DNA from: Diphasiastrum complanatum
Taxonomy: Eukaryota > Streptophyta > Lycopodiopsida > Lycopodiales > Lycopodiaceae
Reading direction: 5' to 3'
NCBI GenBank assembly: GCA_029204225.1
Contig: MU832619.1
Location: 1 to 64,000 of the forward strand
DNA length: 64,000 nt
Part shown: positions 22,961 to 34,221 of the stretch, one piece after another
Layout: each line of letters opens with the position of its first letter
Position numbering within the stretch: the stretch's first letter is position 1
Notes under the pieces: model-generated
What the model saw: only the letters and a program-made list of their open reading frames with translations
What the model was told of the DNA's origin: nothing
Database searches by the model: none
Position numbers and translations under genes: made by a program

Positions 22961-23416
22961 TTCTATGATCTCCATTTTCATGGTGCAGAACACAATGTAA
23001 TTGCAACTGGATAACATGAGTGGATATATCGGCTGTATTTTTGGTCTTCATTGCCTTGGTCTATATTGTCAATGTCTTGGTATCTTTGGATATATTCAGA
23101 AGATGATCTGAACAAAGCTTTGTCGCAACAAATATAAGTGAACTTATGTCACATGTTTGGATTGGTCATGGCAAAGTTTCGATCAGATCATCTTTCTAAA
23201 CTTATCCAAACCATGGTAAAGGCAAGGCAGACCAAGGCTATGAAAAACAAACATATAGAAAAACCATAGAAATTGAAGATGAATGAATAATAACCTGAAT
23301 CAATAATAGGAAAACAAACATGTAAGAGCAACCATAGAGAACTGTAAATATATTTCAATAAAAATTTATGTACATGTATCTCATCCACATCAAGGGAGAC
23401 CAACTTTTTATCAGTA

Positions 23417-25330
23417 TCAACTTTCTATGATCTCTACATCCATTTCTCCAATTGGAAGTAACTTGGGTAGAGAACACTCTGCCACTGCAACTGGATATGA
23501 ATTTTCGATCACAAGCTTTATGGTCTCCTGCCCGAAGTGCATTATCTCCATTGGGGAGATCTTCGGACATTTAAACTGAAAAAAACAAAAACACAGTTAA
23601 TGTTATTAATCAAAGATTAGTTATTGGGAATGTGATTATGAAAAAAAAACAAAAACACAATTAAATGTTATTAATCGAAGATTATCTCTTCCAGATTGGG
23701 AAGTCCATCTTGTAGTGCAAGCAATTGAAAAAGAATTTGGCATTGCATGCCCTATACCAACCACAGCTGACATAATCAACCTGCTGGGAGGACTGCAATA
23801 TTCAATATAAACGAAAGTTAGTAACAAAATTTTAACATTATGTAATATGAGATCAACGTGTTGGAGGTTATAATAAAATCTACAACGGAAACAAGTGCGC
23901 GTTGAACTGATATCCAAAAAATAATGTTTAAATATCGGATCAGCGTGCACGATATGAAAAGAAACCATGCAACAACTACAAAGAATCGATATAAAATTTT
24001 TACCTCTGCATCAACCATTTTCAGCTTCGTATAGGCTATTGCATGTGGTACTGGAAAGCCTTTCAATATTTTCTGGATATGGCTCTTGGCAATTTAGTGT
24101 GTATGTGTGTGTGTGTGTAATAGAATTCATCTTCAAACAAACTGGATTACACACACCCTCATCATTCACATATAAGGACAACACATGTACTGCAATTAGA
24201 AAACAATAAATTTATGAGAATGAATGTCAAATCAAAGTTCATATAAAAAAATCCAACTTCATAAAATCTGATAGAAATACAATTACTTTGTTATGTATGT
24301 GAGCACGAGAATTGGAGTCCCCAATCTGACGTATTGGAGCATATCATCATGCAGACTTTTAAAATCAGGAAAATCAAAAGCAGCCATGAATTGAAACGGA
24401 AACAATGCTACATCTATAAACAGTGGGGTCTGGAAAAACTCCATCCAGTACTAAATTGCCCCCCCCTTCTACATTGTTCCCTAGCATTTTATCTCTACTT
24501 TCTAATTCACATGTATCTAATTTAGAAAGGGGAAGACCATCATTGGTCTTCGGCATCTTAAAACTATATAGAGGACCTAAAGCTTTAAGATATGTGTTTA
24601 GCAATTGGTCATATTGTACATATTGAGGAGTATTTACAAAGGCAAGTGCAGGAGGTGAAGGAATTAATACAGATAAACCACTAAAAGAATTGTCATTCAA
24701 AATTGATTCGACCTTTAAATTTACAAAATCATCTAAATCTTTTCCTGAAATAGGAGGTTGGGAACTAATATTTGTAAGGGTAGGAGGAGACTAAGATTTT
24801 GAAGGAGGAGGAGATTTATCAAGAGAGAAAGATTTAGGAGGAAAGATGGAAATTGAGTTCTAGGAGAAGAAGAAGGAGACTTAGGAGGAGATTGTCGAGC
24901 AGTTAGAATCTCATGCAGAGGAGAAGGCTTTGAAAAATCCCTCGCTTTATTAGGAGGGCCACATGACCTCCTCTTCTTTGAAACACTCCTGTTTTGTACT
25001 CAAAAAACAAGCCGAGATGGTTGAGATTGCTTTCGTTTTCTTTTCTCTGCACCTTGTTTTGGAGGAGAGGAAGGAGCTAGTCTAAAGTACTCTGCAAATT
25101 TGTCATGATTCCTTTCCTTGCCTATCCTCAACCCAAGATCTAATCAATCTAGCACTGGTCCATTTCTGCCTCCTTGATTATAAAATCTAAGAACCATTCA
25201 AAATTGGAGGGAAACCCAACTTTATTCACTAACTTGACATTTAGGCCCTGTGACATTACAAGTCTCGCAAAAAGGCCTAAAGTCCTTTTATTGACTTTCT
25301 AATTAATCAAATAACTATGTAATCATTAGG
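23417..25330 (-). pseudogene. Ulp1-like protease gene of copy C, diverged, without histone part
   Basis: Minus-strand blocks follow those of H3P: a Ser/Pro/Lys linker (24980-24790); SGKDLDDFVNLKVES to YVQYDQLLNTYLKAL (about 24740-24560); FPFQFMAAFDFPDF (about 24400); HVLSLYVNDEGVCNPV with KMNS (about 24190-24125); SSQQVDYVSCGWYRAC (exon from 23792); and an acidic end with PVAVAECSLPKLLPIGEMD, stopping at 23417. QQ-x5-CG fits the Ulp1/C48 catalytic box better than units A and B. The N-terminal side (25330-25140) reads RTLGLFARLVMSQGLNVKL and shows no H3 motif. Stops near 25000 and a G-run at 24462-24468 mark decay. Confidence 0.6.
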
Positions 25331-25339
25331 TTGGACTTA

Positions 25340-25903
25340 CACCGTAGGGTGCCAAATCCTTCTCACTTATTAACTAGGGTTAGAGTTGCCTCAAGATCCG
25401 CAAATCCAGTAGTATCCCCCACCAAAACTGGTGGCGGTCCCATGACACCTGCGAGATGCAGTTACTGTGGGCTTCTATTTGTATCACGTTGGATCTTTAT
25501 TAAATAATACTGCACCTTCTCCATGAAATCGAGTCGGGCAGTGTTGAAATCTAAATTGTGCGACAAAAACCAACGGTGGGCTCCATCAGTCCACTTTGAT
25601 GTTGTCCAGGGGCTGTGAATTGAGATTCCCAGGAGCCTCCCATCATTGTTGCACGAAAATACAATCTGGTCACTGGCAGTTGATCCTTAATACTCTCTAA
25701 CGCCATTGGCTTATTCGGATCCAATGCCAAAGTAGGACGCCAAGAGAGTGAGATCTTTTGTGAACAACGCCGATTGGCTAATAGTGGGATCAGGAGAGTG
25801 GATATACTCTCGCTGGTAAGCTTGTAGGAATCGATGGAAGTCCACTGATATCTCCTAGCTATATGGTTGGTGGATGATTGGCCAGTTCGACGTATGGATA
25901 GTA
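25340..25903 (-). pseudogene. Continuation of the interrupted ORF beyond copia-4
   Basis: Joined after the ATTTT duplication, the minus strand reads on through SNWPIIHQPYS, then DFHRFLQAYQREYIHSPDP, SALFTKDLTLLASYF and LLGISIHSPWTTSKWTDG, with several stops. Codon phase is kept across the insertion (LAMDKI to TIHTSNW), as expected if copia-4 landed in one frame. It leads toward the Ulp1-like gene of copy C. Confidence 0.5.
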
Positions 25904-25908
25904 ATTTT

Positions 25909-26159
25909 AGTTAAAATAGCAATGATCGACTTATACAATGCTTTCCTATTTCGACGGCACCACGTGTGCTTAGTTCTAGAGTTATTGGGCCATCTTTCTT
26001 TTACGAGCCCTTTGAGTGTTTTTAAGGAACTCATATTTGTACTTACTAGTAGTTCTTGAATATACAGTTTGAAAAGAGTAATTCTGCATTCTTGTTGCAC
26101 TTGACGTTGTGCTGTGGTGATTGATCCGGTCGGGTGCTTTCAATTGTGTTTTCTTAATT
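25909..26159 (+). repeat. Left LTR of copia-4
   Basis: Matches 31579-31829 base by base with about nine differences. It includes a CACGTGTG box near 25965. Its end abuts the primer-binding site with no gap. Confidence 0.93.
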
Positions 26160-26173
26160 TGGTATCAGAGCCC
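26160..26173 (+). promoter_or_regulatory. Primer-binding site of copia-4
   Basis: TGGTATCAGAGCCC is complementary to the 3' end of initiator Met-tRNA, the usual plant copia primer, and lies directly after the left LTR. Confidence 0.95.
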
Positions 26174-27428
26174 TTGGTGGCTGGAATCACCAGACAAGAA
26201 CAAAGAGCTGCGAATTCACGACGGTTTGTTGGCTAGGAAGCACGAAACCGAGTCTGCGGAGATTCGTGGAACGGCTGAAAACTGTAAAAAGGATTTAGAG
26301 ACAGGGAATTGTTGGTTGAATAAAAAAGCAAGCAAGTTTGAAGCTGAAAAATTCTTCTGGAGGGTTGCTTGGCATTTGTGATTGGTTTGAATCCAATTGA
26401 ATACCGTTTGAAGAGTGGGTTGGAGCAGAAGATAACCTACAGTAGGGCGACCTCAGTCAGCTAGGAGCTGCAAAGGAAAGCTCAGGGAAAGCCTAAGTAA
26501 AGTTCAGTATATTCTTCTCTTCAAAATTGCTAGGGTTTCAAGAGACAAAATTAGAGATATCTCCTTGTAGGAGGATGTTTTTAAAGCTGTGAGAGATTGT
26601 GAATGGGCGCCCTGGTTGCGCGATTCTGCGGTAGGAAGGCCGCGACTGGCTGTGGAGGAGGAAGGCAGCTAGTGCGATTAATGAGGAGCTGCCATAGCCC
26701 GTGAAGGAGTGAGAAAACTCCATCGTTGGTAGAGAGAGAAGGAGGAGAGGTCGCGGGAGCTGTCGTGCGCTCAGTCATGATCACCAGCTAGCGGCCCGAA
26801 GTGTTCAGTACTTTGAGGGCCTTTGATCAACACACAAACGCATTGACACCCGTCTGATCTTGATTCATACAGATCAACGATGGTCATTTCACAATGGGTG
26901 GGTCGTTGGATCTAAAGGATCCGTTGGATTGAAGTGAAAGAGTCTGAAGGGGTCTGAAGTGCAAAGTGCATTGCAACTTCATTAAAAATCTTCAGACTGA
27001 AAAAATTGTTGGGTCCCAAGTCATTGAAGGGTGAAGTTTCTTCACACTGAAGAAACAGTTCAAAAACCCAAATTGCCCTTATTTTCACCTCCTTTAGTCT
27101 ATTTTGACCAAACGAAAGGCTATAGCCTCCAAACAAAGGCACCTTGACTGTACTTGCAAGTATGGTACACCAAAACAGAGTGATTGTCATGGAGAAAGTG
27201 TTCGAAGTGTGCCAGAAGTGATTTCACCATTCTACTGGGCAAGAAGCTGGGAGTTGGTGACGTGAAGCATTTTGGAAAACGATGTCAGTTTGGCTTTCAA
27301 TTTGGCGAAATAGCGGCGGGTGGCCTGGTAAGCTAAAAATTGCAGGTCATTATTATTGACTTCTAACATCACGGTTGGCTCTAGCATACACTTTATAGCC
27401 TACAGGTGAAGTTTAAAGCAGTTCGGAG
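26174..27428 (+). other. Long 5' leader of copia-4
   Basis: About 1.25 kb between primer site and gag, without a convincing long ORF on the plus strand. This is long for copia and may hold packaging signals; no specific structure was resolved. Confidence 0.6.
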
Positions 27429-30400
27429 ATGGCAAACATCAATGAGGCAATTTTGGGCGATGCAAGCAAATTTGATGGGGCTTCTAACTACAACATCTGG
27501 AAATTCAAAATGAAGAGCATTTTGATGGAAAAAGAGTTGTGGAAAATCGTGGCAGGTATTGAAGTCCGACCAAATACCACTCCAGGTGACATAAGGGCCT
27601 TTGATAAAAAGGCACAGAGAGGATTATCCTTGATCAATCTTTCAGTGAAAGACCATGTGATCACTCACATGAGTGATGCCACGACGGCTAGGGGAGCTTG
27701 GAAAGCTCTTAGAATGCAATTTCAAACTTGCAATCCAGCTCGAGCCATGTTGTTGAAGTCGAGATTGAACACAGTAAGGATGGAAGAATATAAATCAGTG
27801 GGATCCTTCTTCACCAGGATAAAGGAGCTGAGAAATCAACTTCTGGCAATTGGAGAACCAATCAGAGATATTGAATTGGTACATACCACAATGAGCGGTG
27901 TCTCGGAAGGGCTACAGATGTTTGTGAGCAGCATTGCTTCGAGGGAGAGGTTGCCTACTTTTGAAGACTTCCACGGAATCATGTTGCAAGAAGAGCAGCG
28001 TCGCGAAGTGGTGAAGTCAAGACAAACTCCACAGGAGGATCAAGCCTTGCTTGCTAAAGGCAAGCAGAAAGGATGGAAAAGGATTCCTAAGGATGATGAT
28101 GACGAAGGAGAATCGTCTTCAAAAGGGAAAAAGAAGAAGAAAGAAATATGTTACTATTGTCACAAACCGGGCCATTGGACACGCGAGTGTTATAAGAAGA
28201 AAGCAGACATAAAGGCGGGAAAAGTGACTCAACAAGGAAACATTGCCAAAGATGATGGAGAAGATGACGAGACAAGTGTTTTCTCATCGGCATTGGCATC
28301 CCAAGTTGATGATGGTGCCAGATGGTTCATAGATTCAGGCGCCACAAGGCATATGACCGAAAAACGTGATTGGTTTGAAAAATTCTCACCAATCCATGAT
28401 GGGAATAAGGTCACTCAAGCCAATGGAGAGGAATGCCAGATAAAGGGTGTGGGCAATGTACCTGTGCAATTTCTTGATGGCAAAATTAAAAATATCCCTA
28501 ATGTACTTTATGTTCCTGGACTCAAAAAGAGTTTGCTTTTTGTTGGTGTAATGGCAAATCAACATCTTAAAGTTGAATTTGTCAAGGATGGATGCCTTAT
28601 GAAGGATACGAACCATAACCACAAAGTGGTGGCAAAGGGTTATAGAGATAGTAACTGTGGCCTTTATAAATTGGATGCTGCAAAACCAGGTGAATATGGT
28701 TTGGCCATCTCAACAGCATCTCAATTTGAGTTATGGCACAGATGACTTGGTCATTTGAACTATGGGAGCTTGAGATTGATGGTGAAGCTGAAGATGGTAA
28801 TAGGGTTACCAGCATTGCAGGATGATCACCATGCAATATGTGAAGGATGCATCATGGGAAAGCATCACAGAGAGACATTCAAGAAAGGTGGAGCTGCAAG
28901 AGCTAAGAAACCGCTGGAACTAATTCACAGCGACTTGTGCGGTCCAATGAAGACCATGTCGTTGGGGAAAGCAAATTATTTTATGACTTTCATAGATGAT
29001 TACTCGAGAAGGACATGGATTTATTTCTTGAAGAAGAAATATGACGCTTTTGCTCGCTTCAAGGAATTCAAAACTTTGGTAGAGAACCAACTAGAGGCAC
29101 GCATAAAAGTGCTAAGATCTGATAGAGGGGGTGAATATAAATCTGATGATTTTGAAGACTTTTGCAAAGAACATGGCATTAAAAGACAATTCACACAATC
29201 ACACACGCCGCATAGTAATGGTGTAGCTGAACGGAAAAACAGAACTATTATGGAGAGTGCACGCTCCATGATGAAGCAAATGGGCTTGACCGATTCACTT
29301 TGGTCGGAAGCGTGCAGTGCAGCAACGTTCTTGCAAAATAGGAGCCCTACAGTTGCGGTTCCAAATGTGACTCCTGAAGAAGCATTTACTAGAATAAAGT
29401 CAAAAATCGACAAATTTTGTGTCATTGGATGTAAGGCCTATGTACATGTGCCAAAGGAGGAGCGAAAGAAACTTGATGCCAAAGCAATCAAGTGTATCTT
29501 CATCGGTTATGATGAAAGAACAAAAGCTTACAAGTGTTTTGATCCTGTAATGAACAAAATTCACATTAGCAAAGATGTGATCTTTGATGAAACGCATAGG
29601 TATGAAGATGAAGACCATGCAAAAGGTGAAAGCATCAAGAGACTTTCCACAATTCTGGAGGAAGAAAATGATGAAGATGCTCCACAAAATGATGCACGTG
29701 AGGACGAAAGTTGAGAGGGCGAATATGAAAGAACACCACCTATTCAAGAGCCTAAGGGGACATACTTGCCAATAGGAGCAATGAAGGAGAAACCGGTTGG
29801 AAGTAAGAGACATTACTTGGACACTCCTTGGGATACGTACTCTCCACGTAGTGTATCACCTGAATCTAAGATACCAAAATGGTATGTAAAGATCATGAAG
29901 GACGCAAAGCAAGATCTAGCACACAAAGTGAAGTGAGAAGATCAACACGGGAAAGGAAGTCTCCCGATCGTTATCATGTGAACTATGCCCTTATGACTGA
30001 CATTTTGAAGTGTCGAGAGCCATCAACCTTTGATGAGGCAAAAGATCACAAAGAGTGGCAAAGGGCAATGGAAGAAGAGATAGAATCCATCCAAAGACAT
30101 GATACATTGGGAGTTTAGAACAAAGTTTCATGCCGATGGCACAATAGCAAAGCATAAGGCACGCCTAGTAGTGAAGGGTTATGAGCAAAGCAAAGGAATT
30201 GACTATGAAGAAACATTTGCTCCAGTGGCTAAGTGGACTACGCTACGCCTTATCATTGCCTTAGCGTCTCATTTTGGGTGGAAAATCCATCAAATGGATG
30301 TGAAGTCTTCTTTTTTGAATGGTGACTTAGAAGAAGAAGTTTACATGGTCCAACCACAGGGCTTCATGGCAAAAGGGCAAGAACAGAAAGTATGTAAACT

Positions 30401-31487
30401 ACGCAAAGCACTTTATGGCCTTAAACAAGCAGCACACGCATGGTATGGACGCATTGACAATTACTTTCTTTCACATGGATTTGTAAGAACAAATTCAGAT
30501 CCAAATCTTTATGTTCTTATAAATGATGACAACATTGCCTTGATTGTACTTTACGTTGATGATATCATTATCACTGGCAATGATGAGAACCTTACTCGTT
30601 CTGTCAAAGCTAACTTGTGCAAGCAATTTGAGATGACAGATTTAGATCTTATGCCCTATTGCTTGGGTGTCGAAGTATGGCAAACTAGCAGTGATATCAG
30701 GTTATGTCAAAACAAGTATGTAGGCGAGATATTGGAGAGATTTCACATGACAGAGTGCAAACCTTCCATCACCCCTTGCGAAGTTGGTAAGAAATTATCT
30801 CGTATTGATAATAGTGCACATGTTGATACTACACTATTTCGTCAGCTAGTTGGAAGTTTAATATATCTTACAACTACACGTCCTGATATCTGCTATGTTG
30901 TAAGTTTGATTAGCCAATTCATGTCATCACCCACTTTGAACCATTGGAAAGCTGCAAAAAGGATTTTGAGATATGTAAAAGGTACACCGAACCTTGGTCT
31001 AGTCTACAAAAGACAAAGTGTTTTACCTAAGTTGCAAGGTTATGTTGATGTTGATTGGGCTGGAAGTATAGATGATAGAAAGTCAACAACAGGTTATACC
31101 TTCAATTTTTCATGGTCTAGCAAGAAGCAAGATACTATTTCTCTTTCTTCCACAGAAGCCGAATATAAAGCATTGAGTTCTACTACCCAAGAAGCTATTT
31201 GGCTACGTAAGTTGTTATGTGAGATTGGCATGAAGCAGGAAAATCCCACTATTATTTTCTGTGATAGTCAAAGCGGAATACAATTAGCTAAAAATCCAAT
31301 CTTTCACGCAAGGACAAAACATATTGAAGTAAAATATCACTTTGTGCATGAAAAATTACAATCTGAAGACATTGGTATTGCACATTGTTCTATGTTGTTA
31401 CAAGTTGCTGATATATTTACAAAAGCTTTAAGTAAAGAAAAGTTTGAAACTTTGAGAGCTAAACTTGGCTTAGACCAAGTTATGTAA
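27429..31487 (+). pseudogene. gag-pol of copia-4 with few lesions
   Basis: One polyprotein of gag, protease, integrase, reverse transcriptase and RNase H. Gag starts at ATG 27429 (MANINEAILGDASKFDG) and has the knuckle CYYCHKPGHWTREC. The protease has WFIDSGATRHM. Integrase has the HH-CC finger (LWHR stop LGHLN; CEGCIMGKHH) and the core IHSDLCG, FIDDYSRR and VAERKNRTI. RT has YVDDIIITGND (about 30560). RNase H ends at 31487. Lesions: TGA at 28743, TGA at 29712, and a short deletion with frame change near 30110 just before the RT block WVFRTK. Everything else is open, consistent with the young LTRs. It cannot move alone but could be helped in trans. Confidence 0.92.
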
Positions 31488-31569
31488 AAAGCTTTTACTT
31501 GTAATGCTATCATGGAGGTATGTTCCATGAATAGAGTATACTCTAAAATGAAAAGTGACGTTGATCATT

Positions 31570-31578
31570 GAGCGAGAG
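31570..31578 (+). promoter_or_regulatory. Polypurine tract of copia-4
   Basis: GAGCGAGAG lies immediately before the right LTR, where the plus-strand primer is expected. Confidence 0.7.
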
Positions 31579-31829
31579 AGTTAAAATAGCAATGATCGAC
31601 TTATACAGTGCTTTCCTATTTCGACGGCACCACGTGTGCTTAGTTCTAGAGTTATCAGGCCATCTTTCTTTTACAAGCCCTTTGAGTGTTTTTAAGGAAC
31701 TCATCTTTGTACTTACTAGTAGTTCTTGAATATACAGTTTAAAGAGAGTAATTCTGCATTCTTGTTGCACTTGACGTTGTGTTGTGGTGATTGATCCAGT
31801 CGGGTGCTTTCAATTGTGTTTTCTTAACT
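31579..31829 (+). repeat. Right LTR of copia-4
   Basis: Begins AGTTAAAATAGC and ends CTTAACT; it pairs with the left LTR and is followed by the ATTTT duplication. Confidence 0.93.
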
Positions 31830-31834
31830 ATTTT

Positions 31835-33484
31835 GTCCATGGCCAATCACAAATCCTTCCACTTATTCATGTGCAGCATTGGTACGTAACATGGATCTAC
31901 GCGCAATTGGCAAAGGCTGGCCACATAACTCCTGATGAATTCCAAAGTTTTCTCACAACCTATAAGTCTCCAAGCTGGCTGCTCTCCAAATGCGGGTATC
32001 TTATTCAATTCCTTGTCGGCCTCAATTTCAGAGGTCTTAAACTTGAGAATCCAATCACCACGCAAGGACTCATGAGGATGTTGCACTAAAAAGCTTTGGA
32101 TCTGGTCCTCGACGTCGATTGGTCGTCTGAACAATGGTGTGGTCCTTGAGGAAGATGGACCTGCTTGCATTGCCTGTGGAACTTGTTGTTCTTCTTGGAC
32201 TTCTAGGGATCCACCTTGTTCCATGCCTGAATCCAACTCTGTATCCATTCTGTCCTGATTCTGGTGCTGAGGCGAGAACTGTGGCATCAATGGAACTGGA
32301 ATTTGTGGCCCAGCTTCCAACACCTGGGCGGCGGCTTTTTCAATCCTTGATAATGGTCTTGGCCTTGCCTGACTTTGTGGTTGCCGCACTTGGGTCTATA
32401 AGTAGGAATCACGTTCAAGGGTGGTCGCGTCCAATTCACCTTGAAGTTGTTCGCGTTCCAATGCTCCTAAGTCCAATTGTCCGACTACCAACAAGGCCTG
32501 TTGCAGGGCAGCTGTGACTGGAATGGAAAATCCAATTGTCACAGACTGACCTTGTGAGGAAGCAGAGGTGAGGGAAATATCAGAGGTGGGGAGAATAGGG
32601 AGTCCAGTGCAAATAGTAGCAGGGGGTGGAAGCGCAGCTGAAGATGTCTGCCTACTACAACGTCGTGATGAGGAAGGCGAGTCAAAAATGACGATCTCGA
32701 TGCGTGGATGACAACGACTATGTGAGCTCGATGTCTATTGAGATGACTCTGCCAGTGCTTCTTTATAGATAGAGAGCACGACGTCCATACTAAAACCATG
32801 GATTTTATTCTCAAGGTGGGAGGTTGCTAGGAGTGACAACATCGGGCCAACAACAATTTGCTGCTTGTTATTGCTCTTGATGGCTTGTTTGAGCTCTCCA
32901 AAGATAGTCTTGAACCAGTTATATGGTTCTAGAGGAGCCTTGGCTATCTTGGCCTAAGACTCAACTATCGTACGCAAAATCTGGGAAGTAATACGGTCTT
33001 TCCTGAGGTTGCCAACCATCAAGAAATTGTTGAGGAGCTGAGCAGCAGCCTGAATGGCAGGATCAGTAATGGCCTCTAGAAGATAGTCGTCATTAGTCCA
33101 ATGTAGATCATTGGTAATGTCAATATAAGGCTTAATAGCCTGTTTGGCTTGCTTATGATTCGGTGAGGCTTGGGTACCAGACGTTATCTCTATGACAGCA
33201 AGGGCAGCCTCAATCACACACACCTTGTGTGTGGCTCCTTGGAAGGTAATGTAAAATTTAGATTTCTCTTTCTTCCAAGTACTGAAGAGAAGAGTGATAA
33301 AATCCATGTTGATTCTCCCCGAGAAGGCTCTCTCATGAATACCCATTGCAGTAAGCAGAGGCTCCACAAGGGTCATCCACTGAGTGACCATGCTTGTGCT
33401 AGGAAGGACCATGATATCTATTGTAGAAGGGACATCATGATGGATAGTGTAACGAGATGACTGAGACGTATCTGTGGAAGACAT
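31835..33484 (-). pseudogene. Unknown minus-strand ORF, N-terminal part, interrupted by copia-4
   Basis: ATG at 33484 (MSSTDTSQSSRYTIHHDV) runs 176 codons to a stop at 32954, then continues in frame pieces: EPYNWFKTIFGELKQAIK (about 32925-32870), a Ser-rich linker, then 32389-31847 with a Gln/Pro-rich part, PIDVEDQIQSFLVQHPHES and CYVPMLHMNKWKDL. Features are an all-helical first part (INMDFITLLFSTWKKEKSKF, ITDPAIQAAAQLLNNFL) and a low-complexity middle. No family is recognised; it resembles plant-transposon accessory or gag-like proteins. It could be the N-terminal portion of the gene whose C-terminal protease is at 25330-23417, since nothing but copia-4 and 570 bp separate them on this strand. 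That is inference. Confidence 0.45.
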
Positions 33485-33489
33485 GATGG

Positions 33490-34215
33490 AAAAGAACAGA
33501 AATTGAGAATAATGAGCACGAGTGTATATCAGAAAATAATATAGAAAATTTGAAGACTTTGGTCGCTGGAAAAATTGGCAAGAGCTTCGCTAGCACAAGT
33601 GAGGAATGAATCAAATTCAACCAACTTATAGGTGAATTTGGAGGGTCCATTACACAAATACTAGTTTGGCTGATTAGTTCTGAACAAAAATTTGCAGACT
33701 TACTCAGTACTGTGAAAATAGTCTATAAAAATATCGACAAAGGTTTTTGAGGCTCTGAACCTATCCGACGAACGTTTTTAAGGTCTGGCAAAGGATGAAT
33801 CTTTGTCCAAGAGGATCCTTCACCCAAGTATTGTCATAAGTGCAAATTTGCAGGATCTAAATCTATAGCTGACCTAATTTTGACATTTTAAGTCCATCTA
33901 GCATGTCGAGAAGGTTTCCGAGGAGAGCAAGGTGCTCGGCGAAGGTTCCCAGAATGACATATTGTTGATCATTCACCAAACTCAAAAACAGGTAGTAACT
34001 GGTGAAAAGAACATTCGATGACCAAAAAAGTAAATTTCCAAGTCATTTTTTCATAAAGATCTAACTACTTCTGATCTGATGACATTTCTGACTTTTGCTC
34101 ATCAGTCTTTTCTCATTTTTCTTCGTTTTTTTTTTTTCATGCTGTCTTTTCCAAAAGAAATTAACAATTAAGTAGTGAAAAAAATAATTTGAAAACAAAG
34201 CAAAATAAAAAATCA
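33490..34215. other. Non-coding stretch between gypsy-1 and the unknown ORF
   Basis: AT-rich with a long T-run at 34125-34138. No domain on either strand. It may contain the 3' end or LTR of gypsy-1 but I found no partner copy. Confidence 0.4.
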
Positions 34216-34221
34216 TTTGGA

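Larger units (their letters stand above)
25904..31834 (+). mobile_element. Near-complete Ty1/copia retrotransposon (copia-4) with target duplication
   Basis: Two 251-bp LTRs (25909-26159, 31579-31829) flank one element of 5921 bp. ATTTT occurs directly before the left LTR (25904-25908) and directly after the right one (31830-31834), which is a 5-bp target duplication. I count about nine to ten differences between the LTRs, so the insertion is fairly recent. The LTRs begin AGTTAA and end TTAACT (the left one ends TTAATT) instead of TG...CA. The element sits inside a minus-strand ORF that resumes on the other side. Confidence 0.93.

Noticed and set aside
24095-24120. GT microsatellite as a functional site
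   Set aside because: A simple dinucleotide run within decayed protease exon sequence; no support for a role.
26160-26173. tRNA gene fragments suggested by Met-tRNA-like strings
   Set aside because: They are retrotransposon primer-binding sites next to LTR ends, and no cloverleaf surrounds them.
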